5,327 bases of DNA from Candidatus Poseidoniaceae archaeon (GCA_013330285.1 DUIP01000004.1:1-5327); one strand, 5' to 3'; counted from the stretch's first letter, positions 1-5,327 are shown. The notes: generated from the sequence alone by a model not told the origin. Translations and numbers: made by a program.

Positions 1-3000
1 GCTTCATCCGTCCCATTGCCCTCCCACGCGTAAGTTGCAGTGCCGCACTCGACGAGGGCTGCAAGGGTTGTGTCTGGGAAGGTTGGATCTGTCGTATTCG
101 TGTCGTTTGTCGTCTCATTCGCATCTGTTTCATTGGTTGGCTCATCTGGGCCGCCGATGAAGGTGAATGAGATTGGGTTCAACGATGGATGAATCCACGA
201 TTTTGTCGGATCTGATGTCAGGACAAGAGTGTCTGTAGCATTCGCAGTTCCTGTGAGAACAAGTTCCCCTCCTTTCACTTCAATCACGCCGGTGCTTGTC
301 GTGTTTCCATCAGCATCTCGTTGCTCCCAGGTGTAAGCAAGACCTTCGAGGTAGGTGTTTTGTGTCGGTAATTCTGCGGTCAGAGTCACTTCAAGACTGA
401 ACACGCCCGCATCATCGATCTCGAGGACTGTGTCCCCGGCCGCGACATCAGCGCGGAGCAGCCCCAATCCCTGAATGGAACGATTCACCGGAGCAACCGG
501 TTGCATGGTGGAAGAACCGTTTGTGCCAAGGTAATCGATGGTCATCGTGGCGGTGTCAAAGAAGGTGGTGAAAGGCCCACCAAGTTCAGTCAAATCCTCC
601 ACGGCGATGGCTTGCCACACACCTGATGCATCAGTTGAACCTGAGAGTTCAACGTCGACGCCCATGGCTTCTATGGTGAGATAGAGTGGTTCACCTGCCA
701 ATGGAATGCCATCAGAGGTCAGGGTGATGTTGAGATGAATAGAATCGAGGGCGCTGATGCCAAATTGGTCTTGGTCAAAGTCACCAGATGTTGAGAGGTC
801 GTAATCAATATGCGCAGTGCGTTGGGAGTTGTTCAGCGAAACCACGGGGCCAAGGGTACTGAATGCTGAAGTCGAGTTACCATAACCGTCGAAGGCGACG
901 ACTGCTGCATAGTATTCGACTCCGTCGATGGTTGTAATGCCTTCATCGGCTGTAGAAAGCGACATGGTTGGATGGTCGGTGGTGTGGGCGATGGTTGCAA
1001 TCGGTTGAAGGCCACTGAGGTTTTGGATGGATTGAGTTTCAAGATATGCGCGGTATTCAACCGCACCGTCGATGGAAATGTTCCACATGAAATCAAGTGA
1101 TCCTCCTTCGTCACTTGGTGTGTCAACAACTGTGAAACCAGCCACTGCCGCTGGCGGTGCTGGGAAAGGTACTGTGACGGTCAGCGGAATCGACATGTTA
1201 CTGGTGACACCGTAGTCATGGAGCGAACGTACACCGTACACATAGGTCGTTCCGTGTTCCACATCGCCATCAACCGACATGTTTGCCCCTGCAATTGTGT
1301 AAGGTGATGTCAAATCAAACGGCACCCCGGGCGATGATCGGAACACTTCGAATTCAATCAGGTCATCACCAAAGGCAAGCATGTCCTGCCATTCGATCTG
1401 AACCCGGTCAGAGGTCAATTCGGTCAAGGTCACGGTTGGCGTCGGTGGGAGGGAGAGGTTTGGCGCACCCGGCGAGTATTGGGCGATGAGTCCGGAGAGT
1501 GTGAATGTTCCAGACATCGTTGCGTTCACTGGGAGTGAAACCACAAAATTACCAACCCCGGCTGTCTGTTGTTGATTGATGATGTTGGTGAGGTTGCCTG
1601 CTGAAAATGGGTTGTTCTCCACAATAAAATCAATGTCGTACCCTATGTCCATATTGGAGAGATCGAATGTGCCATTGGTCGTACTTGTGAAATCGAAGTT
1701 GGTGGTCGACATGCGAACGCCATAGCCATCTTCTATGTACGGTAATGCGTTCATGAGCGGCGACAAGATTGAGGTCATGTTCCCCATTGGATCTTCAATC
1801 GAAAGTGGATCCATGGCGAATTGGGCGCTTCCTGAATACCCTGATGCGCTCAAATCAGTTTGACCATCAAGATTGATGTCCATACCAATGGTGCTGTAGG
1901 GTCCTATGAATAAGCCATGAGTCCCATTGCCAGCAGCTACGATGTGTTCGAGAACGCCGTCACCATCCATGTCGACTCCGTCTGCATCCATTGGTGCATC
2001 CCATGGCTGGAGAGCACCGGATTGAGCGCCAATTGAGGTCGAATTGATATCGAATATGGAGAGGTTTCCGCAGAGGCTGGGGTTGATTACATTGCAATCG
2101 CCCGTGGCCCTTGGGACAATCAACGACGTTACCCCGTCGCCATCGTGGTCGAAAAATGATGCATTGTTGAGGGCGCTTGCAGAAGCAAGTTCACTCGTTG
2201 ATAAGACATCCGTGGTGTTCCATTGTGAACCAGTGTTCAATGCGATCGTGTAACCTATTTGATTTGTACCAAGGAAGTCAATATCGCCATCGTTATCGAT
2301 GTCCCCGGCTATGGGTTGTGATTGTATGCCGTCGAAATGGGCAGGATTATCCGAAATGCCAGAGCCTGCGGTCCATTGAAGTGGTGTGCTGTGGCCAGAA
2401 AAATCGGTCACAACAGCGCTGTAGGTGCTGGCATTTGCATCAAAATGGCCTGCTGTGAGGTAGAGAAGGGTTGTTGGGGTTGCGGTGTTGTTCATGTTGA
2501 CCGTGTAGGTTTGGTTCGCTCCGAAGGATCCTACCTTGGCGTTGAAGGTTCGAAGCGAAAAGATCCCGCCTGAGTGTATGGAAATGATATCTGCGTTCCC
2601 GTCTTGGTTGAAATCGCCTGCGCTGGCCTGGATGCTGTTTGAATTCAGAACAACAAGTTGGGCGGCCCCTAAGGATGCTGTCGTCGAGTTTGTAAAGTGG
2701 ACGCATGCATTGGAAGAGGTGTAATCAAAACTCACCACGTCATCCATGCCATCACCATTGAAGTCAGCCATAGAAAGTTCGGTTGCACCTGCACATGTGG
2801 CCACCCAAGACGACATGTTGAGCCCTGTGCTTGCGTTCCAATCAATCCGTGAAATCGCTGCATTGAATCCGGTGACGGTCGTTGATAGAACGGCGATTTC
2901 TGGCAAGGTATCATTGTCCATGTCCCCAGAGGTAGATGCCTCAACAATGCCGGTTGGGACAAGGCCTCCAGCAACAGCTGAAGTGAAGTTTACATCCAAA

Positions 3001-3440
3001 TCAACAGAACCGATGGATGCTCCATGAGGAATGTGAATCATTGATGATGAAACATAACCAGAAGAGTAGACAGAGTCAACGGTGTTCCCTGTGATGAAGG
3101 ATTGTTGATGACCTAAATTGCCGTAGCCTGTGCCTTCGAATGCCCATTCCTTAACACCATCCTGTCCGATGTCGATGTACACTTGCCCGGGGGTTGGTGT
3201 CTCATCCTTCGCGTTCACCACGAAGGAAGCCGAATCAAAGGTCACGTTTCGAGGAACTTCGATGCCCAAGCTGGCGTCGATCGTACCAGCGGTCAAGGCG
3301 ACCGACGCCTCGGCTTGGCCATTGGAGAAGGTGTTGACGGTCCCGCCAGTGGGGTTTGCAGCCGCCGGAATCATGGCCATCGTCTGGAAAAGGAGAAGGA
3401 GAACGAGAAGGAATGGGCCTGTGCGGCGAGCGTCGTCCAT
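1..3440 (-). CDS. Large secreted surface protein with FG-GAP-like propeller and fibronectin III/Ig-like domains (partial, C-terminus outside window)
   Basis: I translated this strand through the whole interval and found 1146 codons without a stop; the gene leaves the window at position 1. The ATG at 3440 is followed by a signal peptide (residues 1-28). The frame is closed upstream by an in-frame TAG, and a GTG three codons before the ATG is the only alternative start I noticed. Domains in order: N-terminal beta domain about 29-166, including an Asp-rich segment at 89-101 ending in Trp-Ala-Phe; FG-GAP/VCBS-type Asp motifs from 172 to 530 (e.g. GDMDNDT, FNGDGMDD, GDFNQDGNAD, GDIDNDGDID); a beta-rich domain about 531-655; fibronectin III-like domains about 664-766 and 767-866, the second with the PSDEGG...W signature; an Ig-like segment about 873-985; another beta segment about 990-1095; an Asn/Thr linker 1098-1119; then the start of a further Cys-containing part (Cys1132). 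FG-GAP and FnIII modules are known in adhesins and extracellular binding proteins. Cell-surface binding or polymer capture is inferred; no catalytic motif was seen. Confidence 0.9.
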   Translation of the reverse strand, partial: MDDARRTGPFLLVLLLLFQTMAMIPAAANPTGGTVNTFSNGQAEASVALTAGTIDASLGIEVPRNVTFDSASFVVNAKDETPTPGQVYIDIGQDGVKEWAFEGTGYGNLGHQQSFITGNTVDSVYSSGYVSSSMIHIPHGASIGSVDLDVNFTSAVAGGLVPTGIVEASTSGDMDNDTLPEIAVLSTTVTGFNAAISRIDWNASTGLNMSSWVATCAGATELSMADFNGDGMDDVVSFDYTSSNACVHFTNSTTASLGAAQLVVLNSNSIQASAGDFNQDGNADIISIHSGGIFSLRTFNAKVGSFGANQTYTVNMNNTATPTTLLYLTAGHFDANASTYSAVVTDFSGHSTPLQWTAGSGISDNPAHFDGIQSQPIAGDIDNDGDIDFLGTNQIGYTIALNTGSQWNTTDVLSTSELASASALNNASFFDHDGDGVTSLIVPRATGDCNVINPSLCGNLSIFDINSTSIGAQSGALQPWDAPMDADGVDMDGDGVLEHIVAAGNGTHGLFIGPYSTIGMDINLDGQTDLSASGYSGSAQFAMDPLSIEDPMGNMTSILSPLMNALPYIEDGYGVRMSTTNFDFTSTTNGTFDLSNMDIGYDIDFIVENNPFSAGNLTNIINQQQTAGVGNFVVSLPVNATMSGTFTLSGLIAQYSPGAPNLSLPPTPTVTLTELTSDRVQIEWQDMLAFGDDLIEFEVFRSSPGVPFDLTSPYTIAGANMSVDGDVEHGTTYVYGVRSLHDYGVTSNMSIPLTVTVPFPAPPAAVAGFTVVDTPSDEGGSLDFMWNISIDGAVEYRAYLETQSIQNLSGLQPIATIAHTTDHPTMSLSTADEGITTIDGVEYYAAVVAFDGYGNSTSAFSTLGPVVSLNNSQRTAHIDYDLSTSGDFDQDQFGISALDSIHLNITLTSDGIPLAGEPLYLTIEAMGVDVELSGSTDASGVWQAIAVEDLTELGGPFTTFFDTATMTIDYLGTNGSSTMQPVAPVNRSIQGLGLLRADVAAGDTVLEIDDAGVFSLEVTLTAELPTQNTYLEGLAYTWEQRDADGNTTSTGVIEVKGGELVLTGTANATDTLVLTSDPTKSWIHPSLNPISFTFIGGPDEPTNETDANETTNDTNTTDPTFPDTTLAALVECGTATYAWEGNGTDE
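84..149 (-). other. Asn/Thr-rich linker with clustered N-glycosylation sequons
   Basis: Residues 1098-1119 of the large surface protein are made almost only of Asn, Thr, Asp, Glu and Pro, and hold four N-x-T sequons in a row (NET, NET, NDT, NTT). Such a stretch is likely an exposed, flexible and possibly glycosylated stalk between beta modules. Glycosylation is inferred from the motif only. Confidence 0.6.
1851..2927 (-). repeat. Array of FG-GAP/VCBS-like Asp-rich motifs (probable calcium-binding beta-propeller)
   Basis: Within the large surface protein, Asp/Gly/Asn loops of the type D-x-D/N-x-D-G recur near residues 172, 226, 275, 331, 379, 428, 488 and 521. Successive spacings are roughly 53, 50, 56, 48, 49, 60 and 33 residues. 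A step of about 50 residues is what one blade of an FG-GAP propeller needs, so the first seven motifs fit a seven-bladed propeller. The motif near 331 (GHFDANAS) is degenerate. The last, GMDINLDGQTD, comes too soon to be a full blade and may belong to the following beta domain. Calcium binding is known for the family and inferred here. Confidence 0.75.
3357..3440 (-). other. Sec-type signal peptide of the large surface protein
   Basis: The first 28 residues have the classic three parts: a charged start with Arg5 and Arg6, a hydrophobic core at residues 9-18 (PFLLVLLLLF), and a polar end with AAA before Asn29. Ala26 and Ala28 fit the -3/-1 rule, so cleavage after residue 28 is likely. There is no twin-Arg consensus beyond the plain RR pair and no lipobox Cys, so ordinary Sec export is the best reading. 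It also supports the ATG at 3440 as the true start. Confidence 0.85.
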
Positions 3441-3520
3441 GGAGGTCACAGAGTGGGTCTAGATGGCTGTCCTTCAAGTTCCTTACGGAGAAGCGAGGGT
3501 GGTTTGGCGAAAATAGACAA

Positions 3521-3535
3521 GATTTCTTTGAAATC
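3521..3535. repeat. 15-bp perfect palindrome, possible regulator site
   Basis: The sequence reads GATTTC-TTT-GAAATC: two perfect 6-bp inverted arms around a 3-bp centre. It lies about 80 bp upstream of the large surface protein's start and about 35 bp upstream of the TATA-like box of the opposite gene. A short interrupted palindrome in a divergent promoter is typical of a dimeric regulator's operator. No T-run follows it, so a terminator is unlikely. Which protein binds is unknown. Confidence 0.4.
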
Positions 3536-3557
3536 AGCCTCATTTTCATGTTGACTG

Positions 3558-3600
3558 CAATTCTAAAGGGTTATACGAGACAGGTTAGAACTTAGAATTG
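3558..3600. repeat. 9-bp inverted repeat flanking the TATA-like box, with an extra half site
   Basis: CAATTCTAA at 3558-3566 is the exact reverse complement of TTAGAATTG at 3592-3600, with 25 bp between the arms. A further TTAGAA at 3585-3590 sits directly beside the right arm, whose own TTAGAA is at 3592-3597, giving two direct copies seven bases apart plus one inverted copy. The arms bracket the TATA-like box, and the right arm ends where transcription would be expected to begin. This is a good layout for a repressor operator. The wide spacer makes a simple RNA hairpin less likely. Confidence 0.45.
3571..3576 (+). promoter_or_regulatory. Candidate archaeal TATA box for the winged-helix/pentapeptide operon
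   Basis: TTATAC is preceded by a purine-rich AAAGGG that could serve as a BRE. Archaeal transcription usually starts about 25 bp downstream of the box, which would fall near 3598-3600, leaving a leader of roughly 12 nt that begins with the Shine-Dalgarno site of the gene at 3612. The fit is plausible, but the box itself is weak. Confidence 0.4.
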
Positions 3601-3605
3601 AGGGG
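3600..3605 (+). promoter_or_regulatory. Ribosome-binding site selecting the TTG start at 3612
   Basis: GAGGGG ends 6 bases before the TTG at 3612. Reading upstream in this frame I find no ATG, GTG or TTG before the in-frame TAA at 3564, so this site and the lack of other starts together fix the TTG as the initiation codon. Confidence 0.6.
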
Positions 3606-3611
3606 AACGTA

Positions 3612-4112
3612 TTGGAGGCGACCACAAAAATCTCCGTCATCGCGGGTGACATCGAAATTGATCTTGAAGGGGCTGCAATGGAGGTGGAAGAACAGTTGAT
3701 TCTTCACCGCCATGACGACACATGGACCATTATGCTTGACAGGCTTGCACAAGCACGCAGCGATGCATTAGAGGCCGCGGTTTCAGCAGCGAAAGAAAGG
3801 GGACTTCCAGAACGGGGTTCAGCATTCCGAGTGCTCCTCAATACGTGCTCGCTTGAGCGAAAACCGGATCAAGTGCTTGGCGCAATTCATTATCTACGCA
3901 GCGTCGAAAACGTCAATGACAGTCCACCAAGAGTCATCAACCAACTGTTCGAAGACGCTAAGATTGACCCGCCAGGAAATCTTTCTCTCTACCTGAACCG
4001 ACTCAGGGAGCGAAACTTCCTGATGATCCCTCCCGGCAAAGAAGACAAGAACCGTTTTGCCCACCTGACCGATGAAGGAAGGGCGCACCTTGACAAACGA
4101 TCCACCGCCTGA
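3612..4112 (+). CDS. Small protein with probable C-terminal winged-helix domain (166 aa)
   Basis: I do not recognise a named family. The N-terminus (residues 6-31, starting KISVIAGDIEIDLEG) is a short beta stretch followed by an acidic helix; similar openings occur, from memory, in uncharacterised euryarchaeal proteins. Residues 37-63 form a long, charged, probably helical linker. Residues about 70-160 look like a winged helix: helices near 70-80 and 86-98, a Pro-Pro-capped helix 105-116, a likely recognition helix 122-134 (NLSLYLNRLRERN), then a hairpin wing with MIPPGKEDKNRFAHLT and a final helix. There is no signal peptide or membrane segment, so it should act in the cytoplasm. The start is TTG. 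It leads a two-gene unit with the pentapeptide gene 9 bp downstream. It may bind DNA, perhaps at the symmetric sites upstream of its own start, but winged helices also mediate protein contacts. Confidence 0.85.
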   Translation: MEATTKISVIAGDIEIDLEGAAMEVEEQLILHRHDDTWTIMLDRLAQARSDALEAAVSAAKERGLPERGSAFRVLLNTCSLERKPDQVLGAIHYLRSVENVNDSPPRVINQLFEDAKIDPPGNLSLYLNRLRERNFLMIPPGKEDKNRFAHLTDEGRAHLDKRSTA

Positions 4113-4115
4113 GGT
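4111..4115 (+). promoter_or_regulatory. Ribosome-binding site overlapping the upstream stop codon
   Basis: GAGGT uses the last two bases of the TGA stop of the winged-helix gene (4110-4112) and lies 6 bases before the ATG at 4122. Ribosomes ending the first gene would therefore sit on the initiation site of the second, which supports translational coupling. It favours ATG 4122 over the in-frame ATG at 4128. Confidence 0.65.
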
Positions 4116-4121
4116 CCAAAC

Positions 4122-4568
4122 ATGGTGATGTCAGGAGGGGGGAATGACGACCCTCGTGAGTCCACCGGCGAGGTAGAGTCTGTTGTCCTTGATTGGTCAT
4201 TTCAAAACCATGCAAAAGAAGTGCTCAGGAAAGGACGGCACGCAGGCTCAAACTTTCGAAGAGGGATCCTCGACGGTGCTGATTTAACCGAAGGTGATTT
4301 TTCAAACTGCGATTTTCGTAAGGCCTCGATGTATGAAACAGATTTGATGAAATCGGCCTTTGATGGTGCTGACTTCAGAGGCGCAGATTTACGGAAGGCT
4401 CGACTCAACCTGTCCAATTTTCGAAATTGCAAATTTGCTGGTGCTGATTTGAGAGGCATTCGTGGAAAGTATGCGATCTGGCAAGGCAGCGATTGGTGGA
4501 ATGCAACATTGGATGAAGGGTTGGAAAAAGCGCTTGCCAAAAAGTGGCCGCGCCCATCCGATGAGTGA
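4122..4568 (+). CDS. Pentapeptide-repeat protein (148 aa)
   Basis: From residue 43 to 112 the chain repeats every five residues with Leu, Phe or Met at the centre (45, 50, 55, 60, 65, 70, 75, 80, 85, 90, 95, 100, 105, 110) and a small residue (Ala, Ser, Gly, Cys, Thr) two before it at all 14 positions. That is the A(D/N)LXX rule of the pentapeptide family, which folds into a right-handed four-sided beta-helix; 14 repeats give about 3.5 coils. After one break at Gly115 the register returns at Trp120, Trp125 and Leu130. The end (131-148) is a charged helix finishing in a Trp-Pro-Arg-Pro motif. The N-terminal 40 residues are polar and acidic. No signal peptide or membrane helix is seen, so it is likely cytoplasmic. 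Family members mostly serve as binding scaffolds; the partner here is unknown, and the cotranscribed winged-helix protein is the obvious candidate. Confidence 0.9.
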   Translation: MVMSGGGNDDPRESTGEVESVVLDWSFQNHAKEVLRKGRHAGSNFRRGILDGADLTEGDFSNCDFRKASMYETDLMKSAFDGADFRGADLRKARLNLSNFRNCKFAGADLRGIRGKYAIWQGSDWWNATLDEGLEKALAKKWPRPSDE

Positions 4569-4571
4569 ATC

Positions 4572-5222
4572 TCATTCCTGCTCGTCGAGACTCAAAACCA
4601 CCGTTGGATTCGGGTACAGTGCAAGGCGGGCTCTTGCATTCAACAAAGGCAGCGCTGCAAGTCCAATGCATGAGAACATGCACACGCCACAGAAGTACGT
4701 CAAAATCTGGTAGGTCAGCAACAATGGGCCTGTAAGGTTGGCCGCTGCAGCCCCGCCCAAAAGCCAACTTCCAACAACGCCCGATACAAGGCCAATGCTT
4801 GCACCTCCTACGTTGAGCCATGCACCAACCGGTTTCAGTTGAAACAGAAGGACAGAGCCAACAAGCATCATCACGACGCCAAGACCAAGGCCTGCCGCCC
4901 TCAACGCATAGCCTCCGCTTTCACGTGCGGCATCATGGAACTCTTGGTACTGTTCAACTGTAATGTCGTCTTCATCCGCTGCTTGGCTGTTTGGGGTTTC
5001 AAGAAGCGTCAAAATCTCCTCGTCAGAGAGGTCTTCAGCGCTGTGCAATTGGTAATCGCCATAGGCTTGGAAGGCCAACAGAAGTGCTCCAAGAAACACG
5101 ATAATTGCTACAGATTTTGGACCCTTCTTGTCTGGGCGTATAGCGAACATATCGACGGGTGAAGCCGGTACTGCTGCTTCGTCATCCATTCGCATCGAAA
5201 AGCCAAGGTCAAGGTCACTCAT
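4572..5222 (-). CDS. Four-helix integral membrane protein of unknown function (216 aa)
   Basis: No family is recognised. A polar N-terminus of about 37 residues, ending in a Lys/Arg-containing stretch (RPDKKGPKS), leads into membrane helix 1 (38-55). A soluble loop of about 50 residues (56-105) follows, very acidic, with EDLSDEEI and ADEDDITVEQ. Helices 2 (106-127), 3 (134-156, Gly/Ala-rich) and 4 (166-193, with Cys178, Cys181 and Cys185) complete the bundle, and a short tail ends in acidic residues. By the positive-inside rule the N-terminus is probably cytoplasmic and the acidic loop outside. The ATG at 5222 has a strong GGAGGT site and overlaps the upstream gene's stop by 4 bp, so the two are probably cotranslated. 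Its stop is 3 bp from that of the convergent pentapeptide gene. Confidence 0.88.
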   Translation of the reverse strand: MSDLDLGFSMRMDDEAAVPASPVDMFAIRPDKKGPKSVAIIVFLGALLLAFQAYGDYQLHSAEDLSDEEILTLLETPNSQAADEDDITVEQYQEFHDAARESGGYALRAAGLGLGVVMMLVGSVLLFQLKPVGAWLNVGGASIGLVSGVVGSWLLGGAAAANLTGPLLLTYQILTYFCGVCMFSCIGLAALPLLNARARLALYPNPTVVLSLDEQE

Positions 5223-5327
5223 TGCTCAACCTCCATCAAATGATTGAGCAGGCCCTGGCGAAGGTCATCGGGAACTGGTTGAGATTCAAGTGAATCCATG
5301 TCGACGCACACCGTGACTTGAGTGCTG
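5219..5327 (-). CDS. C-terminal end of a gene, possibly an acyl-CoA thioesterase (partial, 5' part outside window)
   Basis: Only the last 35 codons and the TGA stop (5221-5219) are inside the window. The frame is set by the 4-bp ATGA overlap with the next gene and is open to the edge. The residues begin with STQVTVCVDMDSLES, followed by QPVPDDLRQGLLNHLMEVEQ. A strand of the type V-x-V-D-x-D/E, then Pro-Val-Pro-(D/E)-x-(L/F)-R, is how many hotdog-fold acyl-CoA thioesterases of the YbgC/4-hydroxybenzoyl-CoA type end, where the strand precedes a Pro-rich turn and a final helix. The catalytic region lies outside, so this is a resemblance, not a proof. A different hotdog enzyme or an unrelated protein cannot be excluded. 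Confidence 0.5.
   Translation of the reverse strand, partial: STQVTVCVDMDSLESQPVPDDLRQGLLNHLMEVEQ
5229..5234 (-). promoter_or_regulatory. Strong ribosome-binding site for the membrane protein
   Basis: On the minus strand GGAGGT lies 6 bases before the ATG at 5222, inside the last codons of the upstream gene. It fixes the start and shows that re-initiation across the ATGA overlap has its own ribosome site. Confidence 0.7.

Larger units (their letters stand above)
3441..3611. promoter_or_regulatory. Divergent intergenic promoter region
   Basis: This 171-bp gap separates the start of the large surface protein (minus) from the start of the winged-helix gene (plus), so both promoters should lie here. 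It contains the palindrome at 3521-3535, the TATA-like box at 3571-3576 and the inverted repeat at 3558-3600, listed separately. For the minus-strand gene I see no convincing TATA box; an AT-rich stretch near 3505-3520 is the weak best guess. No strong Shine-Dalgarno site lies just before the ATG at 3440, so that message may be leaderless or weakly led. Confidence 0.7.

Noticed and set aside
833..1129. 98-aa minus-strand ORF inside the large surface-protein gene
   Set aside because: It is in a different frame from the 1146-codon frame, has a low-complexity His/Pro/Gln-rich product with no domain pattern, and is a shadow of the real gene.
2746..3462. Plus-strand ORFs at 2746-3027 and 3130-3462 opposite the surface-protein gene
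   Set aside because: They are the antisense of well-patterned coding sequence (Asp motifs, signal peptide), have no ribosome site and give no recognisable protein.
3235..3549. 104-aa minus-strand ORF starting upstream of the surface-protein start (ATG at 3549)
   Set aside because: Its Arg/Ser/Pro-rich product overlaps the signal peptide and N-terminus in another frame. The 3440 start has a clear signal peptide and the long open frame, so this one is a shadow.
3521..3600. The intergenic inverted repeats as transcription terminators or a small RNA
   Set aside because: Both flanking genes start here rather than end, the arms are short, the 25-bp spacer is wide, and no T-run follows.
4133..4140. 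AGGAGGGG just inside the pentapeptide gene as a ribosome-binding site for a later start
   Set aside because: The ATG that follows at 4144 is out of frame and I see no suitable in-frame start at the right distance. The GAGGT site before ATG 4122 explains initiation better.
4122..4568. Pentapeptide protein as a Qnr/MfpA-type quinolone-resistance factor
   Set aside because: It has only about 14 regular repeats plus a short tail, shorter than the roughly 180-220 residue Qnr/MfpA proteins, and nothing beyond the shared fold pattern points to gyrase protection.
3612..4568. Toxin-antitoxin or defence module made of the winged-helix and pentapeptide genes
   Set aside because: Neither protein shows a nuclease, kinase, pore or other toxic motif, and no mobile-element or defence-island features are nearby.
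4405..4821. 138-aa minus-strand ORF spanning the convergent junction
   Set aside because: It covers the ends of two strong genes in other frames and has Cys/His/Arg-rich random-looking composition.

Overview
The window looks like a piece of a planktonic marine euryarchaeal genome, most likely Marine Group II (Candidatus Poseidoniales) or a close relative. This is an inference from style. The signs are a very large secreted protein built from Asp-rich FG-GAP-like motifs and Ig/fibronectin-like modules with many N-glycosylation sequons, a small archaeal-type winged-helix protein, compact gene spacing, clear Shine-Dalgarno sites and middling GC. No rRNA, tRNA or other taxonomic marker is present to prove it.

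Layout. Positions 1-3440 (minus strand) are one uninterrupted reading frame of 1146 codons that leaves the window at position 1. It encodes a signal peptide, an N-terminal beta domain, an array of Ca-binding-type FG-GAP motifs (probable beta-propeller), two fibronectin type III-like domains, two more Ig-like segments and an Asn/Thr-rich linker. Positions 3441-3611 are a divergent promoter region with a 15-bp palindrome, a TATA-like box and a 9-bp inverted repeat around that box. Positions 3612-4112 and 4122-4568 (plus strand) form a two-gene unit: a small protein with a probable C-terminal winged helix, then a pentapeptide-repeat protein whose ribosome-binding site overlaps the first gene's stop codon. 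Positions 4572-5222 (minus) encode a four-helix membrane protein. Its start overlaps by 4 bp the stop of a gene that enters from the right edge and whose last 35 residues resemble the end of an acyl-CoA thioesterase.

How the parts relate. The surface protein and the winged-helix/pentapeptide pair share one intergenic region, so the symmetric sites there could control either or both. The winged-helix protein is a natural candidate regulator, but nothing in the sequence proves it. The pentapeptide gene and the membrane-protein gene converge with 3 bp between stops. The thioesterase-like gene and the membrane-protein gene are a translationally coupled pair on the minus strand. I see no mobile element, CRISPR array, RNA gene, or defence or toxin system.
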